Below, one piece after another: positions 1 through 9,510 of a DNA stretch of 10,000 nucleotides. This stretch comes from Penaeus vannamei. Lineage: Eukaryota; Arthropoda; Malacostraca; Decapoda; Penaeidae. The notes beneath the pieces were generated by a model. It saw only the letters and a list, made by a program, of their open reading frames with translations. It was not told where the DNA came from and did not search any database. Numbering within the stretch: the stretch's first letter is position 1; each line of letters begins with the position of its first letter. Location: NCBI RefSeq assembly GCF_042767895.1, contig NC_091552.1, forward strand, positions 18,603,792-18,613,791. Reading direction: 5' to 3'. A program made the position numbers and the translations under genes.

Positions 1-359
1 ATATATGTATCTATTCATATATGTTTTTGTCTATATTACATATATTTGTATAGATATTCGGCGTATCCAATCCTATTTTGTAGCAAATACACTTGCTTAT
101 TTTGTCCATATAATCAACGTTGAGTGTGTCATTTTAATGAAGAATCATTAACATCAATAGGTGGATAATTAAAAAACAAATGCTTATCGGTATATATATA
201 CAGGTATGTACTCATGTATGTGTGTTTGAATATATATTTGCGGGTGTTTGGATTTGTGTGTGTTTGCGGATGCTTGGGTGTATATATATGTGTGTATGTA
301 TATATATGTGTGTATGCATATATGTATATACATATATATATGGAAGGATAGATACATAT

Positions 360-447
<88 letters not shown>

Positions 448-538
448 TACACATATTTGTGTGTAGGCGTACAAGTCTGTGTAGCCAGATACAGATACAT
501 ATAGATGCCCATATATACACACACCCTTTAATCTGCAG
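1..538. repeat. AT-rich microsatellite flank with (AT)n and (GATA)n
   Basis: This stretch has no supportable exon. It is TA/TG-rich, with a pure (AT)n run at about 363-407 that passes directly into (GATA)n at about 405-448. Positions 520-538 change to a pyrimidine-containing stretch ending in CTGCAG, which I read as the 3' splice site of the next exon. The stretch is therefore probably intron of copy A. Open frames here that translate to YIYIYI or TYTHIY are simply translated repeats. Confidence 0.8.
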
Positions 539-688
539 ATATACCCAGGCTCATTGTTAATGCCATCAGGCTACACTACCTGGATGCTGATGTAGACCCG
601 CTTGTTTGAAAACATAAGTCGCTCTATACACGATGTGCTGGCGATGATGCTCGAGATGCACCGCTACGTTGTGCCTCGTCTGGAAAAG
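539..688 (+). pseudogene. Copy A, internal exon of a PC-esterase/SGNH-like gene, with in-frame stop
   Basis: A 150-nt segment is bounded by a good acceptor (CTGCAG ending at 538) and a strong donor (AAG|GTGAGA at 688/689), both in phase 0. The frame starting at 539 reads a protein-like block with GYTTWMLM, then a stop (TAG, 593-595), then TRLFENISRSIHDVL and HRYVVPRLEK. The block joins in phase to the next exon, which begins ISKATRVIVLSQ. A 'G..W.L' strand followed by an amphipathic helix fits the middle of SGNH/PC-esterase domains, but that placement is inferred from memory of the family. The stop falls inside the most protein-like part, so either the gene is broken or the real acceptor lies downstream of 595. 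No better acceptor is obvious. Exons further upstream, including the GDS block, lie outside the window. Confidence 0.55.
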
Positions 689-730
689 GTGAGAGGACGA
701 TAAATAGGAGATAGAGAGAAAGATAGTCTA

Positions 731-950
731 TGTGTGTGTGTTTGTGTGTGTGTGTGTGTTTGTGTGTTTGTGTGTGTGTGTGTGTGTGTGTTCATGAGAA
801 AGAGGGAAGAAGGGAGAGAGAGAGAGCGCGCACGCGAGAGAGGAGAGAGAAAGGGAGAAGGAGGACGCGTGAGAGAGAGGGAGGGGGTGAAATAGAGAAG
901 GAGATATGGAGGGAGAGAGATGAAAGTGAGAGGTAGGGAAAGGGTGAAAA
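731..950. repeat. (GT)n followed by AG/GAGA purine tract
   Basis: An interrupted (GT)n run (731-791, with TTTG interruptions) is followed by about 150 bases of almost pure purine: GAGAGA, GGGAGA and AAGAAGG, with a few CGCG and CACG breaks near 828-835 and 865. It lies in the intron of copy A. Open frames here (RERERER on one strand, SLSLPSS on the other) are translated repeat. Confidence 0.85.
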
Positions 951-1133
951 GAATAATAATTATTAACAATAATTTAGTTTTATTCCATTTATTACATTGG
1001 TTATTCTCTTTATTGTTGCTGCTAAATTACCCACTGTGTGTAAGGAATGGCTGGGGTTACCATCCACTGGCGGAGCGGGAATTGAACGTAGGCCAGAAAG
1101 ATTGCTAAACTAGAGCGTTACCGCTACACGAGA
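950..1133 (-). mobile_element. tRNA-derived SINE, antisense to the host gene
   Basis: Read on the minus strand from about 1133, the sequence starts like a tRNA gene. An A-box-like TAGCGGTAACG (1126 down to 1116) is followed about 30 nt later by a B-box-like CGTTCAATTCC (1088 down to 1078), which matches the GGTTCGANTCC consensus at 9 of 11 positions. Beyond the tRNA-like part there is an unrelated body (TGGATGGTAACCCCAGCC and onwards, 1066 down to about 980). It ends in an A/T-rich tail with ATT repeats near 950-970. This order (tRNA-like head, unrelated body, simple tail) is the standard SINE layout. The acceptor stem cannot be completed, so it is not a working tRNA gene. No clear target-site duplication was found because both flanks are purine repeat. 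Confidence 0.65.
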
Positions 1134-1280
1134 GAAAGAGAGGAAATAATGGAGGGAAGGCATAAGTGAGAGATTAGGAGAGAAAAAATAAGTATATAAG
1201 AGTTCGCATAAGCGCGTGTGCGTGTGTTTATTCATCTTCGTACACAATACCAATGTATATTCAAATGAATCTATCTGCAG

Positions 1281-1932
1281 ATTTCGAAGGCCACGCGAGT
1301 CATCGTGCTGTCCCAGAGCCGACAGCGTCCTCACACCCTGTACGAGTTCAACAGAATGGCGGCCTTCAGCAACGCGAACCTCGAATGGAGTGAGATGACG
1401 TTCCTGCACTTCATGCGAGCCAACAGAGAAGGCCATGGCTTCGTCCCTCGAGCCGGACAGCAGACAGACTCCCGGGCCAGCGAGCACGGACCGAATAGTC
1501 AGGGATCGTTCGACTGGAATAATAATGCACGGAAGGTTCAGCCATTCACGCAAGATCGTGATTTCGGCAACCAACTGCATGACAATGGCGCTGCAAACGA
1601 TGGAGAACACCTTCCTTGGAACGACAGTAGGCACGACCTAAGGCCAGAGGACCACTCAGTGGTCGTTCAGGGACCATCTAATTCCTGTAACGTCCACGCC
1701 GGGACTGTGGTGGTGGGACTCGAACCTCCCGATCAACCTGGCGGAGACCGAGGAGTGCAACGAGTTTCACCGTCGAGGGTTGGTTGGCGACGTGGCCTAC
1801 ACAGGTCCTCCTCTCGTCTGCAGTGACGATATGCACGCGGGACCGGGTACGACGTATGATCTCGTCACCATGTTACTTAACCTAGCATGTAATTCCGTCT
1901 TAGGGATGTCTGAGACATTCTGTTGCACATGA
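1281..1932 (+). pseudogene. Copy A, terminal exon of a PC-esterase/SGNH-like gene, frame broken
   Basis: After the acceptor at 1280, the frame from 1281 reads ISKATRVIVLSQSRQR and, further on, NLEWSEMTFLHFMR. This frame stays open to 1826, but from about 1430 it becomes hydrophilic and unconvincing. The family-like C-terminus sits in another frame (codons starting 1642, 1645 and so on): WSFRDHL, then WWWDSNLPINLAETEEC (1708-1758), CSDDMHAG with a DxxH motif (DDMH, 1825-1836), LVTMLLNLACNSVLG and a cysteine-rich end, with stop TGA at 1930-1932. In SGNH/PC-esterases the C-terminal DxxH supplies the catalytic Asp and His. The upstream part of this frame is closed by TAA at 1639-1641. The two halves are therefore joined by a frameshift near 1630-1700 or by an unrecognised small intron; GTGAGA at 1390 paired with AG at 1641-1642 would keep phase, but that acceptor is poor. 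No AATAAA follows closely. Confidence 0.6.
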
Positions 1933-2828
<896 letters not shown>

Positions 2829-2875
2829 TTTGTGTGGGCGAGGGAATGGACATACATATGTATGTATGTGTCAAC

Positions 2876-3180
2876 GATGTTATAGTCATTATCAATATCA
2901 TCATCAAAGGTATTGTCATCATCAATATCATCATGACTATCATCATCACCATTAAATTCATCATTATCATCAACAGAAGACTCACCATCATTGTCATCAC
3001 TATCAATGTTACCGCCATCACCATCTTCACCATCATTACCATCTTCAGTATTATCGACATTATCAGTATCATCACCATAATCATCACCCCACCATCATCA
3101 TCATCACTATCACCATAGCCCACATCATCACTATCATTACCATCACTACTGCCACTACGTATATCACTGTCATTCTCACC
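2876..3180. repeat. Degenerate ATC/CAT trinucleotide array
   Basis: About 300 bases consist of ATC, CAT, ATT and ACC triplets (for example TCATCATCACCAT and CATCATCATCATCAC near 3090), with many single-base changes. On the opposite strand it reads GAT/GTG-rich and gives an open frame rich in M, V, I and D that is only translated repeat. The degeneracy suggests an old array, unlike the pure AT runs next to it. Confidence 0.85.
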
Positions 3181-3198
3181 GCTCTCTTGTATCCTTGA

Positions 3199-3315
3199 CG
3201 TATGCCACATCTCCAACATAGGGTATACAGGTATGTTTTGGATGCCAGGGTCCAGGCGGATGGTTCACACACTGGCATTACTGTGATGGACCTGGAACTG
3301 CGAGGAGTACCGTAG
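3199..3315 (+). other. Small open island, possible exon fragment
   Basis: Between repeat blocks is a unique, GC-richer patch. One frame is open from 3199 (after a TGA at 3196) to a TAG at 3313-3315. It reads about 38 residues, including RYVLDARVQADG and GITVMDLELRGVP, and looks more protein-like than its surroundings. There is also a donor-like ACAG|GTATGT at 3230/3231 inside it, which would argue for a different structure. It lies between the two esterase-like genes. I cannot assign it to a family; it could be chance. Confidence 0.2.
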
Positions 3316-3319
3316 TGTA

Positions 3320-3440
3320 TATCATGAAATATATAGATAGATAGATGGATAGATAGACAGATAGATAAAGGGAGAGCAAGAGGGGAAGGGAAGTAGAGAA
3401 AGGGAGGAAGGGAGGGAGAGAGAGAAAAAAAAAAGAGTGA
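3320..3440. repeat. (GATA)n and purine-rich tract
   Basis: GATA-type repeats (ATAGATAGATAG with GATG and GACA variants) run from about 3331 to 3368. They merge into an AG-rich tract (AGAGCAAGAGG, GGAGGAAGGGAGG) up to an A-run at about 3425-3434. The succession resembles the purine tract of the copy A intron. Confidence 0.85.
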
Positions 3441-3660
3441 GAGCGATATGATATTTATAAAATGATGTATGATAGTAGCACAATATGTTTACAGTATAAC
3501 TCTTTCGTAGATTAGGTTATCTTTTTGCAATATAATTTTCTATCTGAGAGACAATCTGTTATCATCTGTCACTTAAAACATGATTCACCATTTACTTAAT
3601 GATCTTGCATTTTCATACTTTTAACATTTCCATACTATTAATCTGTCTACTGATTCGACA
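3441..3660. other. AT-rich unique-looking DNA, nothing recognised
   Basis: There are no coding signals, RNA genes or structured repeats that I can support. Confidence 0.5.
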
Positions 3661-3675
3661 CCTGTAAGAACTCGT

Positions 3676-3826
3676 GTATATATATGTATATGTATATATA
3701 TATACAGTATAATGTATACGTGTGTATGTGCATATACAAATATATACATACATACATAGATATATTTGTATATATGTATATATATGTATATATATATAAA
3801 TATACATATACATACATATATACATA

Positions 3827-3879
<53 letters not shown>

Positions 3880-4020
3880 TATATTTGTGCCTATATGTAT
3901 GTACGCACATTGATATATAGGTAAACAGAGAGATAGGTAAAGAGAGAGTGAGATGTATGCGCAAATATGTGTTAATATATATAAATATGTGTGTGTGTGT
4001 GTGATTATGTATTGTATGCA
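3676..4020. repeat. Interrupted AT/GTAT microsatellite cluster
   Basis: Mixed TATG, TACA and AT units are followed by a pure (AT)n at about 3835-3876, another mixed patch, and a short (GT)n at about 3988-4002. All open frames here (YIYIYI, MYMYIYI) are translated repeat. Confidence 0.9.
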
Positions 4021-4107
4021 TATATATCTATATCAGTTTATTGATGTATCATTCTACATCTATAATCCTCTCCCTATTTATTCACCACTACTAAAACACT
4101 AAATTCA

Positions 4108-4325
4108 AGTGTGTGTGTGTTTGTGTGTGTGTGTGCGTACGTGTGTATGGTCGCCAAGGGCAAGGTCTAGCCGAGGGCAGGGCGGTTCAGTACATAAGTT
4201 CGCATAAATACACTTTCGTGTGTTTACTCCTGAATTTTCATAATATCTGATATACTTCTCTCTATCTCTCTCAATCTCTTTCTGTCTGTCTATATCTATA
4301 CCCCCCCCCCTCTCCGTCTCTCCCA
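4108..4325. repeat. GT run, unique patch, then CT and C10 runs
   Basis: An interrupted (GT)n lies at about 4110-4147. A unique patch (4150-4250) contains a block shared with the copy A intron. A pyrimidine tract (CTCTCTAT, CTGTCTGT) from about 4256 to 4325 includes a run of ten C at 4301-4310. Confidence 0.8.
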
Positions 4326-4329
4326 TTCA

Positions 4330-4999
4330 TACAGGAAAATATTTCTTCTCTCCCTATGGGCATGTGCATTGATACATAATTTTTCCTTGTAGTTTCTGTT
4401 ATTCTAATGTGATGTGTATTACTGCTATGTAACTCCTTTCCAAATAAATTCAGTCTATCATTCAAGCTATTAGCACGAACGGTGAACAGATACTGACTCG
4501 GAAATTAATTCTGTATCTAAAAATAGATATATAATTTTTCCTCCTAGTGCGTGGCGCGCTATGTCTTAATGATGTCAATAATGGCAAATATCAACACTTC
4601 ATGGAAATTACGGATTTCCTTATCCTCACGATCATTATTCTGTCCACAGAAAACAGGAAAAAAAGTTATAGGTAAGGAACATCACGGAATGTGCAAAAAC
4701 AAAATTTTGCATTCATTTTCCTCTCCCCAGATTCAGGTAAAAGGTGGCCAGCAGATCTATCAGCAGAACAACCTGTAAATAGTTGTCTTTCGTTATATAT
4801 TGTTAGACAGTGTTATTACTGCATGTTGTTGCGGAGCTTAAAATCTGGAATGGTACTGTTTTGGTGGGCTTGTTCCCCTTAATACGAATCCAGAAAAAAA
4901 ATATTGCTTTACTGCGGGTCCAAGCAATCCATTTATCAGATAACTTTCCTCTTAACTGGTGCTCCATTTGATCACAGTGTTTAGCCTGCTCTTTTCTAG
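4330..4999. other. Upstream region of copy B, no exon recognised
   Basis: This AT-rich DNA lies before the first coding exon of copy B. The ATG-initiated frame at 4563-4778 has no recognisable features. The last 15 bases before 5000 are pyrimidine-rich and end in TTTTCTAG, which is a good 3' splice site. The true 5' exon and promoter of copy B are therefore probably further upstream and cannot be placed by eye. Confidence 0.45.
4985..4999 (+). promoter_or_regulatory. Probable 3' splice site of a 5'-UTR intron of copy B
   Basis: The tract CCTGCTCTTTTCTAG ends at 4999 and is a strong polypyrimidine-AG acceptor. It lies four bases upstream of the first ATG (5004). If used, the first coding exon begins at 5000 with CGTG and then the start codon, and the mRNA has a separate upstream non-coding exon. 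Confidence 0.45.
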
Positions 5000-5003
5000 C
5001 GTG

Positions 5004-5713
5004 ATGGAGCTACAACATCGATGTTTAGTTTTGGCAATTGTGTGTTCCTCAGTGGTGAGCTTTTATAAAGTTATATCCACTGAAAAAGGAGATTATTACA
5101 GACCTACCACTACCTTTGCAACAAGCACGAAGATTTCAGACGTTGGCGTGTGCCGCTCACTATTCACCATTAATGGCGTTCCTACCAAGAACGTTTTCAG
5201 CCTTGTTAAAACCAGCGAGAACGGCGTCCTTGTGAACGAGAGCGGTTTCCATGTGAATCCCGGGACAAAACCCAGGGCTGCCGTGACCTATGGCGAGGAA
5301 GAGATCGCTGCCGCTGCCAGGGAGGTTCGGCAGCTGGTGCACAAGAGGGAGTCCTCCTCAGGGCCTGACACGGACGACTATGGCGTCCTCGGCGCCCTTC
5401 TGCCCAAACTCGTGTCCTTCGCGCACCCCGAAGGAGAGAAGGAAGCCCCGGCCGGAACGAAGCAGGCTCAGGCGCGGCCGCACGCCCGAGGGAGGAGCAG
5501 AATCGACGCCGGTGGAGGCGTGTTGCCCTTCGTGCCGTGCGTCATCGCGCCCTACGACCAGCCGGCCTCCTTCGCCGCCTGCGTCAGGAGGAGGCTGGAA
5601 AGAAAGGGCTCCTTCTGGATCTACTTCATGGGGGATTCCAAAATTAGATACGTGTTCATGAATTTATTGAAAAGGACTGACGAGATATTTCGCTACAAGA
5701 TTGACTGTAAGGT
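5004..5713 (+). CDS. Copy B, first coding exon: PC-esterase/SGNH-like protein, N-terminal part
   Basis: The start is ATG at 5004 (G at -3 and +4, a fair Kozak context). The frame is also open upstream but has no earlier ATG. About 236 residues are encoded. Residues 8-21 are hydrophobic (LVLAIVCSSVVSFY) after an Arg/His-bearing start, which suggests a signal anchor of a type II Golgi/secretory membrane protein. Residues 25-170 form a low-complexity linker with one N-glycosylation sequon (N78-E-S). From about 175 the sequence becomes domain-like: PCVIAPYDQ, C193, then FWIYFMGDSKIRYVFMNLL with a GDSxxR block (G210, D211, S212). In SGNH/PC-esterase families this Ser is the nucleophile, acting on acyl groups of glycans or similar; the substrate here is unknown. 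The 3' half is clearly more GC-rich than the 5' half. Donor choices are 5712 (GTGTGT, phase 0) or 5714 (GTGTAT, phase 2); only the second keeps frame with the exon at 6998. Confidence 0.65.
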
Positions 5714-5900
5714 GTGTATTTTATTGTTAAAAGATTTGCAATATTAATGTATGGAATGAGAGGAAGTTATTATTATCATTTCATTCTGTCTGCATTGTTG
5801 CTATCATTGCCCTATTTATGTGGCGATACACATACAGAGACATATACACACCACGATATGTTTTTATATGTGTATACCTATGTATTTATATACACACGCA

Positions 5901-6389
<489 letters not shown>

Positions 6390-6465
<76 letters not shown>

Positions 6466-6523
6466 CATATATATATGCCTACATACGTGCATATATATTC
6501 ATATAGGTGTGTGCAAATGTGTA

Positions 6524-6602
<79 letters not shown>

Positions 6603-6603
6603 G

Positions 6604-6605
<2 letters not shown>
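6390..6605. repeat. (AT)n runs around a mixed centre
   Basis: Two AT-rich runs (6390-6476 and 6531-6590) flank a mixed spacer (6477-6530, ATACGTGCATA, GTGTGTGCAAATGTGTATGTG). The second run ends in GTATGTATGTATG. This spacer lies between the AC and GT halves of the intron. Confidence 0.93.
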
Positions 6606-6908
<303 letters not shown>

Positions 6909-6997
6909 TACACATACAAATAAATTGTGTACATATATGTCTGTGTGTGTGTGTTTGTATATATGTATGTGTGTATGCATGTATCCATTAACGTCAG

Positions 6998-7126
6998 CCA
7001 TGGTCTAACCCGCCGCCAGAACGAAAGCCTGACGTACCCAGAGCTGGAGAGAAGCCTGACCAAGCTGATGTGGGACAATTCGGAGGTTTCGACGCCGCTG
7101 TTTCCGGGCTTTCGCATCACCAACAG
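6998..7126 (+). CDS. Copy B, second exon: PC-esterase/SGNH-like protein, continuation
   Basis: A 129-nt exon lies between the acceptor AG at 6996-6997 and a strong donor (CAACAG|GTACGT, 7126/7127). Both boundaries are phase 2 in the only convincing frame. Joined to the first exon through the donor at 5714, it continues from IDCK with a Val codon split across the intron, then HGLTRRQNESLTYPELE, SLTKLMWDNSEV and LFPGFRITN. It is rich in G/C third positions like the end of exon 1 and unlike the repeats around it. One more N-glycosylation sequon (NES) is present. The adjacent phase-0 frame gives a Pro/Gly-rich reading that is less convincing. A shorter exon starting at 7020 after GCCGCCAG would join the phase-0 donor at 5712 and cannot be excluded. 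The next exon is not found before 10000. Confidence 0.55.
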
Positions 7127-7134
7127 GTACGTTT

Positions 7135-7925
7135 AAGGACCAAGGGGTTTGTGCTTTGGCCAAGGGAGGGACCGGGAGAAGGGAGGGTATAGCATACTCC
7201 ACGTGACCGTATTCAGCAATACAGCATATTGCATATTATGCCATGTTGTCCCAATACCGCGTGGTCCAGTTTGCTTAGCATGCCACAAGGCCCGTCTATG
7301 CTGCGTGGCCCAAGGGACGCGCGGCCCGCTTACGCTCGCTGGCGCCGCTGGTATAAGGAAGGCCAACATTGACCCAATAAAGGCATGAAAACCGCCAAAG
7401 AAAAAACAAAGCAAGGGGCCTCGCCCCCCTCCTATAACTCTCACACTTTCCTTCTCTTTAGGTAGCCAGCTACCCCTAGCTTCAACCTCCCTCCTGCACT
7501 AAGGAGCCCTTAATTCCTCCCCCTTTAGTCCATTCAACGCCCATTCTCAGACCTTCAGTGATCCTTCCCGTGACCGGGCGATCACCAAGCCATGTGGCCG
7601 CGCCCAGGCTTGGGCTCGCTGGCCTGGGCTCCCGTCAGCACCCCCAGCTACAGTGCGTTCTTCTTATTGCGATTCCCGTGTATTCATTTACAAGTGCGTG
7701 TAACTCTTAGAAATAAAGAGGACAGCAACATCAGTGTTTCACTAGCCGCGACCAGTCGCTTCAAACTACACAATATAGAAGGCCTTTTAGAACCTTTTAT
7801 AGTCTGGTGGCAGGCGGTGTGAGCTTCAACCTTTCGGCCTGAAGCACGACTAATCATCTCCGAAGAAATAAAGACTGCCTGGTCAAAATCATCGCGATAT
7901 GAAGAAGAAATCTACAAAACTACGT
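7135..7925 (+). mobile_element. LTR-retroelement-like fragment (LTR plus leader), tentative
   Basis: This GC-richer block lies in the presumed second intron of copy B. It has a TATA-like GTATAAGG (7351-7358), two AATAAA motifs (7376-7381 and 7712-7717), and at 7805 the sequence TGGTGGCAGGCGGTGTGAGC. That sequence resembles, with one extra G, a primer-binding site complementary to the 3' end of a eukaryotic tRNA-Leu (TGGTGGCAGCGGTGGGA). A leader-like stretch follows to a donor-like TACGTAAGTA (7921-7930). These parts occur in the order expected of an LTR and the sequence just after it. No gag or pol frame, second LTR or clear TG...CA ends are visible, so it would be a fragment or an old insertion. 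Confidence 0.35.
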
Positions 7926-8480
7926 AAGTACACATATGGGTCAATACTTTCTTATTCCTTTCTTCTTCCCCCATAAATGTGTTAAGCAAACCGGTCCTAC
8001 GTTGGTTTTGCAGGTTAGAAGTGCAACTTTCTGTCAATTATCTTGACCTGAGGTCACTTACTCAGGACAATGTGAGATCTATGGTCACAAACATTGAAAT
8101 ATCGTTCAATTTCTCGCATTTAGAGATTTATTCATATTGTTTCAACTTCAAGAATTTAAAATTTGTTTGAGTTTCTCTCAAGCTGAGGATATTCTTTTTG
8201 TGATTCGCAATCACTTACGAATTCTGTGTATTCCTTTCTCTTCTTGTACGAATTTCGTTAATTGATTGTAGAATTTCACTCGTTTTGGACTCTTTGGTTT
8301 ATTTTATTCTCTTATTGATTTCGTTATTTGCACTCACTAACAACATTTCATTTATTTCTCTGTAGTGAACAGTTAACCCCCACCCCACCTCGACCTCACT
8401 TTCACTTACAGTCACAGGCTGGGAGGAAACGTAGTAGTTATGCAGTCATTACTATTTAGGTGACATTCTTTTGGCGTAAC
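7926..8480. other. T-rich non-coding DNA, possibly element leader
   Basis: This is AT/T-rich sequence without a supportable frame. A splice-acceptor-like TTTATTTCTCTGTAG ends at 8365, and a C-rich patch (AACCCCCACCCCACCTCGACC) lies at about 8374-8394. It may be the continuation of the element-like block before it or ordinary intron. Confidence 0.3.
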
Positions 8481-9230
8481 GATCTTCCCCTTTCATGGTG
8501 CCAAAAATGCATGGGGTTTCGTAATGAATAATAGGTCGCAATACTCGATGTTTGAGAGTAGGTATAATGAAACCGAAGCATAACTCATTCGATCGACATA
8601 TTGATACATATTGAGTCGGTGTGAGCCCCGTATAACCGTCTGATTAGAGAAAGGACTAGGGTTTAAGCTCGAATTAATTCGCTTAGTAATTACACTCTTC
8701 TCACCTTTCTTTACCGCTTGCATGTCCAGAAAATTCCGACGATTGTGTGATTCGCGAGCTGTAGCCGCGTGCGCCATTCACAGATTGTAGAGTAAAAGAC
8801 TAACATAGAATTTCGAGTCTCATTTAGTCGCTTCATTTCGTTCAGGTAATATGGGTAGAAGGGAACCCACTGTCGATGAAGGCTAAGGCACTCTTTACAT
8901 GCGTAAGCGAGATATAATACCTCAGTCTGTCAGATTTTGTAGCGTATCCGTAATTACGATTAAATAATCGGGGATAACGTAAAAAAAAAAAAATATGGAT
9001 GAACTGGGATGCTTGCATTGCGCAAGCTTGCAAAAGAATATTTTTTCATGTTACCAGTCATAATTGCATACGTTAAGTCGCATATCATTTAATGAATTCT
9101 TGTGGTAATTGAAATTATTGTTATTCTAACATATTAAAGATTATAACATTTGCTAAAATAAAAGTTAAAATTCTTTTTTGTGATCCATTTTTCGTGTGAG
9201 CCCACTCTCTCTTCACGCTATTCACATTCA
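8481..9230. other. AT-rich DNA, nothing recognised
   Basis: There is no exon, RNA gene or strong repeat. A run of A lies at about 8981-8993. Minus-strand open frames near 8493-8777 and 8842-9033 are short and have no recognisable domain. Confidence 0.45.
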
Positions 9231-9510
9231 TATTTACATACATACACACTCATACACGCAGTTCAACAGACACTGTAAAATCAAATCTTCATCAATAGGA
9301 TTTGTTGTGTCGTAATTGCAGGTTATCTCTTTTACCCGCGATGTTGCTGCCATGATAAGTTAAAACATACACGCAATCATTTCACACACTCTTCTATGCA
9401 GTTCGACAGACACTGTAAAATCAAATCTTCTTTTATAGGATTTGTTGTGTCGTAGCCTATGGGTTTTCTTTTGCCTTGTGGTGTTGCTGATCGTGATTAG
9501 TGGAAATGAA
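9231..9510. repeat. Two-copy tandem repeat, 140-bp unit
   Basis: Positions about 9244-9350 recur at an offset of exactly 140 bases (9384-9490). In the core, 9261-9310 against 9401-9450, I count 46 identical bases of 50. Both copies carry CAGTTC(A/G)ACAGACACTG, then CAAATC and GATTTG arms separated by 11 bases, then TTGTGTCGTA. Similarity falls off on both sides, so the unit edges are approximate. No coding potential is apparent. Confidence 0.85.

Larger units (their letters stand above)
689..1280 (+). other. Phase-0 intron of copy A (GT...AG)
   Basis: The intron is inferred from the donor GTGAGA at 689 and the acceptor ATCTGCAG ending at 1280. The flanking codons (AAG before, ATT after) keep one reading frame. 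It contains a (GT)n run at about 731-791, a purine (AG/GAGA) tract at about 793-950, an antisense tRNA-derived SINE at about 950-1133, and a second purine-rich tail at 1131-1200. Confidence 0.6.

Noticed and set aside
1063..1133. A functional tRNA gene on the minus strand
   Set aside because: Box A and B resemblance is clear, but no acceptor stem or proper anticodon arm can be formed and a SINE-like body follows directly.
1110..1634. Minus-strand frame of 174 codons over the copy A last exon
   Set aside because: It is an antisense shadow of a GC-rich plus-strand exon. The plus strand has matched splice sites and family motifs; the minus strand has neither.
4563..4778. Start of copy B at an ATG-initiated frame near 4563
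   Set aside because: The reading has no signal sequence, no motif and no splice connection to 5004. Base composition matches the surrounding AT-rich DNA.
7592..7822. Protein-coding gene (76 codons, plus strand)
   Set aside because: There is no recognisable domain. The frame overlaps an AATAAA and the primer-site-like sequence, so a non-coding element reading fits better.
9228..9510. CRISPR-like direct repeats
   Set aside because: There are only two copies, with a 140-base period and divergent edges, in a eukaryotic setting. This is a tandem duplication.
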